64,000 nt of DNA, taken from positions 30,622,001-30,686,000 of the forward strand of contig NC_071670.1 of the NCBI RefSeq assembly GCF_028554725.1, in the 5' to 3' direction. Positions within the stretch are counted from its first letter, which is position 1. Each line of letters opens with the position of its first letter. Positions 25,101 through 35,661 of the stretch are shown piece by piece. This DNA comes from Zeugodacus cucurbitae. Taxonomy: Eukaryota; Arthropoda; Insecta; Diptera; Tephritidae. The notes under the pieces are model-generated. The model did no database searches. It was not told the DNA's origin and was given only the letters and a program-made list of their open reading frames with translations. Position numbers and translations under genes: made by a program.

Positions 25101-27714
25101 GTTGGCGGTGGCGATTGTTGTGTGTCTATAATGATAGAATAGCATTACAAAATGATACAATACGTAGAACGAAAACAAAAGCAAGGAATGACAGTGAGTA
25201 TTATATACAAATAAGAGCATAGCTGTCGTGTATGAATTGCTGAATTGTATATGCTTACTCATGGCTGGTGCGTAGACTGCATCGTAATTGGAATCGTTAT
25301 GTCTCAGCTCATTCGAAGTGTTTAAGCAAATATCGGAATTGTTGTTGCAGCAACTACTTTCGTTGTGCAATAGTTCATGACTGCACAACTGCTGATCAGA
25401 ATGGTGTGTTTGCTGTTGTTGTTGAATTATATTTTCAGGCACATCATTTAAATCGCTTATTAAATTGCCGTCCATTGGAGCGTTGTTCCCCAAAGTGTTT
25501 GAAATGCAACTATCATGGCACTCGTGTGCGAAACTCGCGTTATACTCATTATTTTGCAGCATTACAGGTGGCATATGTTGTTGTTGTACTTGATATTGCT
25601 GCGGTTGCGTTTGGCAATTCTCCGTGCAGTTGCTATCAAATATTTGTTTTTCATTCTCAACTGCCGTATTTACATTATTTTCCGTATCTGATGCATGGCC
25701 GCTCGATAGACCATCCTCTAGTACAGGCATACTAGTGTATAATTTACCATAATCCGTGGGGCAATTGATGTCATTCGACAAACTGTCGAGATCACCACAA
25801 TTTGAATCGTAGTCAGTGGTCTCAGGAGACAGCGTAAAATTGCGCGAATGCCGGCGTAGATTTGCTTCTAATTCTGTGTCGGCTAAGTCTCCACTGCTAC
25901 GACTATTTGAATCTATGTATAACTCGATGTCATTGTTTTCATTGCAAACCGACTCACAAGGCTATAAATTAGTGATGAGATAGTATAAGAAGATAAGTTA
26001 AATAAATAGTTATAAAAAATGTGAGCGCTGTGACAATACATGTTTATTTACGACAGAATTGCTTACTAGCTGCAAGTTTTTTATAAGAAAAGTGAAATAA
26101 ATTTTAACCATTCCATATATAAAAGCATTTTAATTGAATTTTGATATTTGAATAGCCCCTGTTCATCGATATTTTACACTAATAATTATATTTACGACTA
26201 GACCATACTCACTTGCTTGCGTGGCGATCGGTGGACCATATTTAATTCGTCTTTGGGTATTCTAGCTAAACGTTGTCCTATGTACGCCTGCTCTATATGC
26301 TTTCCTTCCTCCCGCTCACGTTCGCACTCTTGTTCATACTCCAGATGGGTATCCTGGTTAAAATACACAAATGACAACAAAATATAATTATTTATACTTG
26401 CGAAATATAGAAAACATAACATACACAACTGCCGACGTCATCACCACTTTCAGTGTAGTCTGTAAAACGTTTTTCATCTTCTGAATTCGCTTTGAAGAAA
26501 TCTTCGAGCACTTTTCGGGTTTCTGAACACTCATACAAGTAATCGAAGGCTGGCGTTTTAACTGGGGGCCCATCAATAGCGGTTGCAGTCCTTTCGTCGA
26601 TATCAATCAAATTACCAACTAATTTATTATCGCGGCAGTTATTTAAACCAACAGCAGCAGTTGTGGCTGCTGTTGCGGACGTTGGTGTTGTCGCATAATA
26701 ATGTTGTTGTTGTTGCTGCTGTAAAATCCGTTGTGCACATTGTGCCGGACGTGAATTAACATCCTGTTGCATTAGTTGTTGTTGTATTGTTGAGTATTGC
26801 TGTGTACTTGCGATTGGTGACACGCGCTGTGGAAAACCTGGCGGACGTTTGGGTAGTGCACAAGTCCCTGCCTGCTTGTTATTGCCTAATGGTTGATTGC
26901 CAAAGCGGCGTGGCGAACCTTCATACTCGGCAATCGGTAGCTGACCTATCATTTTGGTGACCTTGAGTATATCTTCATTGTTGTGTTGATGATGTACTGA
27001 CGTATAGTTCTCTGAGACACTGTTCGTGTGCTGCGTAGAATTAAGGACATTTGAAAACCCGGAAGTATTGGTTTTATTCATCCAATTGGTGTCAATATCA
27101 TCGAATACCACTATTTCACCGTCGCGCAAGCATTGTGCACCAACTTTACCGACATCCGTTGGTGATCCTCCTGGGCTGGCGAGACCCTGCAATTAAGAAG
27201 TTTAATTTTAAATTGTCGTTTATGTGTTAAAATTTTTACTCACTTGAGGCATTACGCTTTGTTGTTCGAATTGACTGCCGGGACTACGGCCAACTCTTAT
27301 TTGGTGATGATGTTGCCGATGCTGATGATGCAATGCATATTGCACATCCGTATTCAAGTCAGGAGAATTAAGCACAGTGCTAGCTGGTGTAACATTTGGA
27401 CTGCGCGTGCGCATTTCCCATACGTAGCGCTCTTGCGGTTTTTCACTGAACTTGCCAACAATTCCACCAGTCGGTGCAACCAATTCATTATTTAAATTCG
27501 AATCATTGCTAACATCTGTTGCTGCGTTCCCATGACCGATGACCCCCAATGAACACATTGTGTTACTTAAGATGGTATTTGGATTGTTAACAGACACATT
27601 GGAATTACTCTTACGGGCTGCTACTGAGGAACCTATTGTAGACGCGTTTTGAGAGGTATGGTATATGACGCGCCCATTGTTAGAGGACTCCAATTCACTA
27701 CCTTCCGAGTTCAT
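22129..27714 (-). CDS. X11L: X11/Mint (APBA) adaptor protein, 10 coding exons
   Basis: Exons, in order on the minus strand: 27714-27244, 27186-26425, 26353-26213, 25961-25259, 25125-24719, 24633-24312, 23813-23674, 23398-22466, 22401-22261, 22200-22129. All junctions are GT-AG, and phases join to one 1363-aa frame. The N-terminal ~930 residues are low-complexity (Q, N and H rich). A PTB domain begins at about residue 936 ([26 protein letters not shown]) and ends near ANGIEDH. Two PDZ domains follow ([18 protein letters not shown], about 1190-1275; [19 protein letters not shown], about 1280-1355). The C-terminus ENPIYI is typical of the family. Mint proteins bind APP-type NPxY tails by the PTB domain and act in neuronal trafficking and synapses. 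Unusual: a Gly/Asn/Cys-rich loop of about 65 residues (about 1044-1109) interrupts the PTB domain. The start has a good fly context (CCAACAATGA). Family assignment is firm; X11L against the paralogue X11Lbeta is not settled. Confidence 0.95.
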
Positions 27715-29660
27715 TGTTGGTTGTGTTTTTGCTATCGTTTTTTATATTTTTTAATACCTAATTTTATGTTTTTATTAATTTGGGGCTGACATTTATATTA
27801 TTTGTTTATAGCCGGTGCGCTTGGCGTTGTCAATTCTTGATGCAACTTTTCAAATCTACGAAGCTGAGTGTATTGGTTATTTGAATATATACGACGGATA
27901 TATTATTTTTTTATTGTCCTACCATTCATTTACAATTAAGTTGAATTATTCGTAGTGTTATTTTCTTTTCTCCAAAAGTTCCATTCACGACCAGCAAACT
28001 TTTTGTTGCAGAATCTACATTATCTAATAAAACAAAGCAAAAGTGATTTCATTGTTTAGAAAAGTTCATTGACATCATCCGGTGAATTAACTATTGCTAT
28101 TTATTTGCTTATTTCTTAATAATCTTTGGTGTAAATAGTATGTTGTTTTTTAAATTTCATATAATTTATGTCTTTTTAAACAAATTTGTTGTAAGTATTA
28201 AATTTCTGGTGCGACTTTACCACTAGGGAAGTATGATAAATATACATAAAGCCAACAAGAATAATGACACCACCCCATTACAGAAGTAGCGATATTTCTT
28301 CTCTTTATATACATGGCATCTAAAATCCCATAGGATAAAACTTTCTAAATAAACATCTGTACCATACAGCAGACAACAATTCATACATAAAGAGTTCAAC
28401 TTATTCGGACTTAGTTATTGTTCCAACATTGACACATTCAACACACCCAGCATCCCAACCCTAAAAAATTTAAAGCACACCATGACTATGACGAATCGTT
28501 TGAATAACATTTCTACAATTATTACTTCGTTGCGTTTAATAATGGGTATGTGAGTGATTAACATATTGTTGTTTAGCTCCGAATGCAGCAACATCTCCTA
28601 ATGCCATTGCACAGATGATTTCATATATCAGTTATCCAATCACACACTAATGGATAGAGATGCAGTTACTGTTGTATTAAATATTTGCAAATGCTATGAA
28701 TCACTTGTACGTAAGATTATTTTAACGTACACAAATTCAATTGCTGAATGAAACATTAGTCTAATTGTTTAATTGTTTGTTTTTAAGATTGACTCCACAT
28801 TGACCGAACATAAGAAAATCAATAAATTGAAAACGTCTGCGAATTCTGTATGTATGTAATTACGTCCTCTCCTTGGTTGTCGTCAGAAGTATAACGAAAA
28901 GATAGCGTTTCACAAATAATGAATTTAAACGCCTGCATATTCATATTCTTTTTCCTTACATAATTAAATCTATTCACAATTTATTATTATTTTTATTACA
29001 GAAGTACTTCTTTATTGCACTTAAAACTTTGCTGCCAACAATTTTTCCTTCAAACAGCAGCTTATTTTTCCGATTGCTATGTTTCCAATTCCTTCTTCAC
29101 TTCTTTCGCACTCTGAACTTTGCCACATGCAACGAAAAATATTAAAATATTAATAAATAAAGAAAATATATTAATAAAATCATACAATAATAGAATAAAA
29201 TAAAATTATAATAACAAGTTGATACAAAACCATAAGTCCAAAATCTTTAATTTTTTTCACCATTCCATGATAATTAGGCAGTTCAAAAGCCGGGCTATTT
29301 GTCATATTTGCGTTATTGTCTACTCAACATCAAACTTGCTGTTATGCATATTATTTCTTTCTCTGTCACACTAGAGCATATTTTATAGAGCCGCCTTAAA
29401 CTATGCTAATTCAATAGTGCAATGTACACATAAACAATAGTACAGCTTGTGAACACCTTTAACTTATTAAATTTTCTATCGTACGAAATTCTTAGCCCTG
29501 TTTCAAACCATTTTTTTGCTTTTCTCTTTAAATTTGCATTTTTGCTCAGTTGTCAAAATTTGGATCAGCTGTTAACGCGTTGTCATACAATTCACACATT
29601 TTTAGATTGCTATATTAAAATAATTTATATTGATTTAAAAAGTTCTAAAATTATTTTATA
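27715..29660. other. Divergent intergenic region between X11/Mint and DENR
   Basis: It holds the 5' UTR and promoter of X11/Mint (leftward) and of DENR (rightward), and possibly untranslated 5' exons of X11/Mint. AT-rich, with no convincing open frame and no clear TATA box at a fixed distance from either start codon. The frame ending at 29661 next to the DENR start looks accidental. Confidence 0.5.
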
Positions 29661-30358
29661 ATGGCAGCAGAAACAGCAGTGATTGACCCAGCAGAGCGCT
29701 TAAAGTTAGGACCACGAGAGGGTGTGACATACCCTTTGGTTGTGCAGTATTGTGGTAACTGCACAATGCCACTAGAAGTAAGTTGTGCGAAAATGTCTAT
29801 AAAATTTATGTATTTAATTTGTCATTATTTCCACAAGTACTGTGAGTACTATCCCGAATTCGAGAAGTGTCGGGCATGGCTTGAAAAACATCTTCCAAGC
29901 GAATTCGAACAAATGAAAATTAAAGATGAAGCGTCCGGCGCTGATGGTACAGACGATGACAAAAAACGACAAAAACGAGGAGGTAAAGGAATGATGAAAA
30001 TTAAGAAAAAGGAAGATGTGCCCAAAAAGATCACAGTTTCAAGAGCTCCGCGTGGCAAAAAGAAGTCAGTAACCGTCGTGACTGGATTAAACACTTTCGG
30101 TAGATATATATAATACTTTTTCCTATAATTTTCAAATATGATAATTAATGTTGCCATTCATATATTTTTATAGACATTGACCTAAAAGTTGCTGCAAAGT
30201 TCTTTGGCACGAAATTCGCATGCGGTTCATCTGTTACTGGTGAGGATGAAATTGTTATTCAAGGCGATGTGAAAGATGATCTTTTCGATGTAATACCTGA
30301 GAAGTGGCCCGAGATTGATGAAGACTACATTGATGATTTGGGCGACCAGAAACGTTAA
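29661..30358 (+). CDS. DENR: Density-regulated protein (DENR), translation re-initiation factor
   Basis: Three exons: 29661-29777, 29838-30099 and 30174-30358, all GT-AG, giving 187 aa, close to the family norm. The N-terminus carries the zinc-binding cysteines CGNC and [11 protein letters not shown], rejoined across intron 1. The middle is a basic Lys-rich linker ([17 protein letters not shown]). The C-terminal SUI1 domain starts at [18 protein letters not shown] and runs through [11 protein letters not shown] to the acidic end [10 protein letters not shown]. In the family, DENR pairs with MCT-1 in the cytoplasm to recycle 40S subunits and allow re-initiation after short upstream ORFs. The start ATG follows TTTTATA and is the first in frame. 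Its 3' end faces CRCP, with 86 bp between the stop codons. Confidence 0.97.
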
Positions 30359-30395
30359 GTTATAGTATTGGCTGCGCTTTAATGCATTTCTAACA

Positions 30396-30401
30396 AATAA
30401 A
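30396..30401 (+). terminator. AATAAA polyadenylation signal of DENR
   Basis: Canonical AATAAA 38 bases after the DENR stop codon. Cleavage would be expected around 30415-30425, just short of the CRCP stop on the other strand. Confidence 0.75.
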
Positions 30402-30444
30402 GCTTACGTGAACTTTGTATAAAATAATAAACTTTATTTTGGTA

Positions 30445-30998
30445 CTAATTATTTTCAGTCGGTGTGTTAGGAAAATGTTTCGCAACAATTTGTAAAATTT
30501 CATTCACTTGCTCTTCGGACAAACGTTCTTCACTGTCTTCAATAAGCTGTTGAATATAAAAAAATATTGTACTTAAATTACGTCAAGTAATCTAATAATT
30601 ACCAATTGAATATGCAGTGCACTCGTAGGGGGATCGTTGACCATCATTAAGCATTCTGTTGTTGTTAATTTGCAACTTAAACTCTTTACTTCTGTTAAAA
30701 ATGCATGTATGTTTTCTCGAGATTGTTGTTTACTCGGCGAGTCTTCCAAGTATTGCAAGGTCTATATAAAATATTTGTATTTACTTAAAAGGTACTTGTT
30801 TTACGAATTTTTAAAAAACCTCATATGTTATTGTTGCCAGGTTTCGCAGCCCATACTTTTTCTTAGTATCCTTAAGTGTTTTCAAGGACTCCATCACTTC
30901 ATAATTGGATAAAACAGAAAAACAAGGATTTACACTGCGAAATATGAGACATCTATTAAGGAAAAAATTTCTTTGTGCACAAATACTTACATTTCCAT
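30445..30998 (-). CDS. CRCP: RNA polymerase III subunit RPC9 / CRCP
   Basis: Four exons on the minus strand: 30998-30991 (only 8 bases: ATGGAAAT), 30934-30820, 30761-30603 and 30546-30445, all GT-AG, giving 127 aa. The protein shows LLSNYEV-type text near the start (VLSNYEVMESLKTLK), then RNLATITYETLQYL, FLTEVKSLSCKLTTTECL and IEDSEERLSEEQVNEIL. These are the landmark segments of CRCP/Rpc17, which pairs with the second stalk subunit (RPC8/Rpc25) of Pol III and assists initiation on tRNA and 5S genes. The start context AAACAAAATGG is strong. The tiny first exon is easy to miss in automatic annotation; without it the frame has no start codon near the conserved N-terminus. Confidence 0.93.
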
Positions 30999-31164
30999 TT
31001 TGTTTTAATTAATGATAACTGATAAATAATTTATTTTATAAACGTATTTTTTAATATTGTAAAATTTGTTTATTTTCACCTTGGGCTCGTTTGTTTTGAC
31101 TGAATTGCAATTCTACTTGACATTTTCATATTTCCTTAAGTAGTGTTCACATTTTATATTGAAA

Positions 31165-31458
31165 CTTTGGTATAGTATCCCCCATTTTCAGGGTTGAATA
31201 CAATTGATATAAAATAAATATGTGGAAACAGTTTAGTGTAGTGTTAGTGTATAATAAGCGCATTATATAAATTAAAAGTTAATTAATAATAGAAATATCG
31301 CCACATAAAATTTGTAAAAGTTTCAACTTTAAATGCGAATATCTCGAAAACTATAAGTCTCCTGCGGGAGCTATTATATATATTCGTAATCTGGATTACG
31401 AATCCTCTATCGAACCATACCCATTTCAACCATGAAATCGGGGGATACTATACTAAAG
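31165..31458. mobile_element. MITE with about 30-bp imperfect inverted ends
   Basis: The left end CTTTGGTATAGTATCCCCC and the right end GGGGGATACTATACTAAAG are inverted copies with one mismatch. Similarity continues inward (TTCAGGGTTGAA against TTCAACCATGAA). The 294-bp unit has no coding capacity. It sits in the divergent spacer between CRCP and the torsin-like gene, where it could affect either promoter. The internal text AATATCTCGAAAACTA also occurs, inverted, beside the Tc1 element (about 42370). The target duplication is unclear, possibly TA. Confidence 0.75.
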
Positions 31459-31963
31459 CCGACCCAGAAGCTTTCTGGATTGTCTAATATTTTTAATAAT
31501 TACAAAAACAGCTTAAAGCGCAGAAGTTTTCATTTAATAACTCCTACTACAAAGAGCGCAACCAGATACATAAATAAGTTAACATTTCTATGAATTTCTA
31601 AATGACGAATTGGGGGAAATACCTTAAACTGCTGGGAACATGTGATCGGTCATCCTTTTCGTACACAAACGGGTAATTGGTTGCGAGTATGTATATGTTA
31701 CTTTCTAAGGCAATTCTCTTAATGTAGGTGGTTGGTGTCGTGACTTGCACAAAGGGGCTTTATGTTTATTAAGGGAACATATATCATGCAACTCTGTTTA
31801 TAATGAAGCAAAAAATCAGGTGGCAAGCCTACAATGTAATGTAATGTTTTTAAAAACCATTGACAGTTATAATTTATGTCATATGTAATTATTATATTTA
31901 TTTGTTCAAAATTTTTGGTGGAAATATAGTAGAACAAATTTTTTTCTCAGGGACCAAGCTTCA

Positions 31964-33029
31964 ATGTTGAACGAAGATAAAATATTGCCCGTAAGTTATA
32001 AGCTGTTATTTCTTTAAATTCTTTGTTATATTAGTGAATTAACAGGTGGGCAGAAGTCGCAAAAGAGCGCGAATACGTCGTCTGGTCAGTAGTCCAGCTA
32101 GAGCTAAAGACCATCTTAATAAGAAATTAGAGTCCAAAACTCAAACCTTTTTACGAAAACTTAAACGCGCGCTGTTTGTTACTTTATTTTTGTCGGCGGC
32201 AGCTGCTCTTATATTGGGACACCATCTCACACGTAGTAACAGCAAGCAAAATACAGTTTTACAAGACTTTTTAAGTAGTTATCGACGACATTACCACCAA
32301 ATTGTGCATGGAAAACCACACTACTGCGATGCAATATTAGATGTTCAAACCATCATGCAAGGAATGCGTGAATTTAGAATTTTGCATCAGGAAGAGGCTT
32401 TACAACGTTTGGAAAGTACATTAAGAAATCAAACACAGTTTCACTCAATCGCAATTGTTGGACCATCAGGTGTAGGAAAAACCATGACAGCTAACGCTTT
32501 AGCGTCACATTTTCCGTGGCGTGAAAATATCTGGTCGTATGCTTGGAATACACATGTTGAAAACGAAGTGCAGAAATTTCGAATGTTACGACTGCTTGTA
32601 GAGCAGTTCTCCGATTGTGGCCGTAATCTATTAATTGTTGATAATCTTTCGCCATGTGATGACGAGGTTGTACCGCTGTTGAATCAGATGATTGATTCTC
32701 AAGATGATGCAAGTAATAAACGCGTAATCGTGATTTATATATTTAATTTAAATGCAATGCTTGACACAATTTCGTACCAACAACAAGGGAGTTCATTGCA
32801 GCATTTACCTAATACAACAACCATAAATTTCAAAAGTCTAAATGAAAGAGATTTGAGAGACTGCATATACCGCGAAATAAAGACTGAAAATCGTATACTC
32901 ACTAAAGATAACTTGGACGAAATTGTTAATACAATTGATGTAGCTACTTCTGGATGCAAGAAAGTTAAAGCAAAAGTGCTAGTTTATGGCCGTCCCTTGG
33001 AAGAAAATGCAACAACGAATGAAGGCTGA
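31964..33029 (+). CDS. Torsin-like AAA+ ATPase, membrane-anchored
   Basis: Two exons: 31964-31990 (MLNEDKILP) and 32046-33029, GT-AG, giving 336 aa. A basic N-terminus (RSRKRARIRR) precedes one membrane segment at about residues 51-67 (ALFVTLFLSAAAALILG), suggesting a type II ER or nuclear-envelope protein. The AAA+ core has a canonical Walker A GPSGVGKT (148-155). The Walker B-like strand LLIVDN (204-209) ends in Asp-Asn instead of the usual Asp-Glu. A GCK motif lies near 312-314, the sensor-II motif characteristic of torsins. Classical torsins instead have GxTGxGKN in Walker A, so this is a divergent relative, perhaps TOR4A-like. The missing Walker B glutamate suggests weak or partner-dependent ATP hydrolysis. 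Untranslated upstream exons are possible (an acceptor-like TTTCTCAG lies at 31943-31950). Confidence 0.8.
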
Positions 33030-33174
33030 AAGCTAAATTACCAAAAAGTCTATCCTATTATAAAAGGACTGAGTTAGATGTATAAAATATGTTGTAATTT
33101 TTACGAATTTATGTATTTTATATTAGTGTTAAAATTAATGTAAGAATTCGAGAAAAGACGCTAAAAAATTAGAC

Positions 33175-33180
33175 AATAAA
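33175..33180 (+). terminator. AATAAA polyadenylation signal of the torsin-like gene
   Basis: Canonical hexamer 146 bases after the stop codon at 33029, in AT-rich 3' sequence. Confidence 0.6.
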
Positions 33181-33209
33181 ATAGACTGAGCCTTAACAGC
33201 TCCTTTTGA

Positions 33210-33375
33210 AAAATGATTTTAGGTGTAGTTGTTGTTTTAACGATAATCCAGCCCTACACTGGAAAGTATAATCTTAGTTCTTGTCGGGGTCATATAACGA
33301 TAGGCCCAGGAAACGTGCTGTTGTTGGGTTCAAACCCCACTTGGTGGCGGGTTTCCCAGGTTTTAGTAGTGGGAC
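33210..33375. repeat. Degenerate relative of the 21.5-kb SINE-like element
   Basis: It shares GGCCCAGGAAACGTGCTG (about 33303-33320) and a preceding GTTGTTGTT-type run (about 33227) with the unit at 21508-21656. The rest has diverged. No target duplication is evident. Confidence 0.5.
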
Positions 33376-33390
33376 CATTCTTCTGATTTT

Positions 33391-33768
33391 TCAAATTTCG
33401 GATATTTTAAGATTGGTCAGCGAAAGGGTGAGAACCTTGGAGAGGAATTCTACTCCGATTGGACCTAGATGTTTTGACATCAAAGAATTACTTCCGTCTG
33501 GGCCAATGCGATAGCTCACGAACCAGTGGAGAGATTGCAGGACTTCAAGTGCTCTAGCCATTTCCATCCGCTTATGGTTGTTTACAAGTTGTTGAATCTC
33601 CAAATTAACATCCCTTATGCGGGGATCACAGAGATCGAGCTGGCGCAAGGTGTCGCGCTCATTTGGTAAAACTGCCGCTTCAGTCGGGAATTTGGGGCGA
33701 ATATTCGAAATTCTTCCGGCTGGTATGAAGGGAGCAGTAGCAGCGACGATACCTTGTGGAATTGACAT
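33391..33768 (-). CDS. Unrecognised 125-aa open frame
   Basis: The frame starts MSIPQGIVAATAPFIPAG and has balanced composition. It contains a helical-looking middle (VNLEIQQLVNNHKRMEMARALE) and ends LTLSLTNLKISEI. It lies between the torsin-like gene and the odorant receptor, just beyond a SINE-like remnant. GC content is higher than the flanks, which favours real coding sequence. I recognise no family, no membrane segment and no signal peptide. It could be a small host gene, one exon of a longer gene or a fragment of a transposon ORF. Confidence 0.45.
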   Translation of the reverse strand: MSIPQGIVAATAPFIPAGRISNIRPKFPTEAAVLPNERDTLRQLDLCDPRIRDVNLEIQQLVNNHKRMEMARALEVLQSLHWFVSYRIGPDGSNSLMSKHLGPIGVEFLSKVLTLSLTNLKISEI

Positions 33769-33780
33769 TACTTTAGTTTA

Positions 33781-34258
33781 GTATTATTATATCCTTCCAA
33801 TATGATACACGGAGTATAGTGGTTTTGTTCGCGTTGCAGTTTTTTATAACAGCTAAAAATAATAGAGATTCCGCGAATTTAACCCTTTTTTACTTATTGA
33901 AATGTGAAATTGTGCAAACTTTTACATGGTCTTATTTAAACTCGTAACTTCTTTAAATTCGTTCTTATTAAATATTATATTTTTGAAAATTTTGATTGAT
34001 TAACAGACTTTTTCCCCCCACTCCGATTTTAGTAAAAGGTGAGGACTTGTGCACAAGCAATAACACGCATGAATTTAAAACGTTTTGTATTAATATTTAA
34101 TTGATTGGTACTTTTTCGGTGTAACTTTCAGCAGGTTTTTTGGTGCTTACAAAAACAATAAAGTTTGCATAGTAAAGTTAGTATAAGCTACTAAATTTTA
34201 AATGCAATTGAATGAGCGCAGGTGTCGGCGCCGTTGTTTTACCAAAGTAGTCGCTCGC
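33781..34258. other. Upstream region of the odorant receptor gene
   Basis: AT-rich, no open frame. It holds the presumed promoter-proximal sequence of the receptor gene. No regulatory site other than the TATA box can be named with confidence. Confidence 0.4.
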
Positions 34259-34266
34259 TATAAAAA
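34259..34266 (+). promoter_or_regulatory. TATA box of the odorant receptor gene
   Basis: TATAAAAA lies 36 bases before the start codon at 34302. Initiation would be expected around 34285-34292, leaving a leader of only about 10-17 bases. Confidence 0.6.
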
Positions 34267-34301
34267 TGTTGTGTCTATTCAATAGCGCATCATTTTGAGT
34301 A

Positions 34302-35615
34302 ATGTTCGATTTGGTTAAAGGTCGTGGTCGCAACGTGTTCGCTTCACGTGATGCAGTTATTTATCTGTTCAATACATTTCGATTTGTGGGTCTGAATCCA
34401 CCGCCGCAATGCCGGTTTTTGTACTACTTCTATAGCGGTATCATTACGCTTTTTGTCGTCTTGCTTTCACCGATCATCTTCAACGTTGGCTGGATACGCG
34501 ATAGAAATGTCTTATCGGTAATGGAAATCCTCAATTGTGTACAAGCGGCGCTCAATGTGGTCGGTGTGCCAATTAAGAGCATCACATTGGCCATGTCATT
34601 GGGACGTTTACGCAGCGTTGAGCCGTTATTGTCGAAATTAGATGCACGCTACACCGAACCCGAGGATGTGGCTAAGATACGAAGCTGCGCAATCATTGGC
34701 AATCGCATCGTATTCGGCTACATTATTTCATACATGATGTACGAAACATTGACTGTGGTTTCGGCACTGTTGGGTGGCCATGCGCCACTCACCTTGTGGA
34801 TACCATACGTGGACTGGCATCGTTCGATGTGGGAGTATTGGCTACAAGTTACATTCGATGGCGCTATGCTCTTCTTTCTACTATTCCACCAAATCCTGAA
34901 TGACTCGTATCCGGCTGTCTATATCTATATTATACGCACACATGTGCAGTTGTTGTCGAATCGCGTCAAGCGCTTAGGGACTGCAAATAAAAGCCAGGAC
35001 GAGACATATCACGAGCTGCAGGATTGCATTGTAACGCATCAGGAGATATTAAGGTTTTTGTTTTAGACAACGTATATATAAATTAGCAACAACAATTTTA
35101 AATATTTTATTTCTATTCGACGCAGATTGGTGCGCGTGGTGGAACCAATTATATCTTTAACGCTGTTTGTTCAGTTCTTCATCGCTGCAGCTATCTTAGG
35201 CACGACCATGATAAATATATTCATTTTTGCCGATTTCGCCACCAGAATTGCTTCGCTCACTTATCTGTTTTGTGTGCTGCTGCAAACATCGCCGACCTGC
35301 TACTACGCCACTCACTTGCAGTCGGATTGCCAGGACCTTACCATGTCGATTTTCCACAGTAATTGGCTTGCGCAGGGAAAGCGGTTCAACACATTACTGC
35401 TATATTTTTTGCATCGCTCACAGGCGGACATACCCTTGTTCGCTTTGAAATTGATACCAATAAATTTGTCCACTAGTGTGTCGGTAAGTTGGAAGCCATG
35501 TTTTAGAATGCGTTATCGCGGCTATATATTCTTTTCATGTTTTCAGATAGCTAAGTTTTCATTTACTCTCTATACATTCATACAAAAAATGGGAGTAGGC
35601 AAAAATCTGAAGTAA
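34302..35615 (+). CDS. Odorant receptor (insect Or family, Or22/Or42/Or59b-like)
   Basis: Three exons: 34302-35053, 35126-35483 and 35547-35615, GT-AG, giving 392 aa, the normal length for an Or. The last exon is a 22-residue tail (IAKFSFTLYTFIQKMGVG), the conserved seventh-helix end in this family. Other landmarks are SRDAVIYLF and FVGLNPP at the N-terminus, DSYPAVYIYIIRTH in the middle, YHELQDCIVTHQEILR before intron 1, and DCQDLTMSIFHSNW with LLYFLHRSQ in the last third. Several hydrophobic spans fit the seven-helix inverted topology. Ors form ligand-gated cation channels with Orco in antennal or palp neurons; this subfamily includes ester receptors in Drosophila. The subfamily call comes from recalled resemblance and is less sure than the family. 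All exons are open and splice sites are intact. Confidence 0.93.
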
Positions 35616-35655
35616 CAATGAATACAAATATACGTCTAAACGCTAAATAAGTTTG

Positions 35656-35661
35656 AATAAA
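35656..35661 (+). terminator. AATAAA polyadenylation signal of the odorant receptor
   Basis: Canonical hexamer 41 bases after the stop codon at 35615. Confidence 0.7.

Noticed and set aside
25268..25735. 155-codon plus-strand frame
   Set aside because: It is antisense to a Q/N-rich exon of X11/Mint; codon usage of the sense exon explains it.
30573..30758. 61-codon minus frame as a separate gene
   Set aside because: It is the third exon of CRCP read into its introns.
33325..33345. GGGTTCAAACCCC as a tRNA or SINE B box
   Set aside because: No cloverleaf arms or A box at proper distance; it lies within degenerate repeat sequence.
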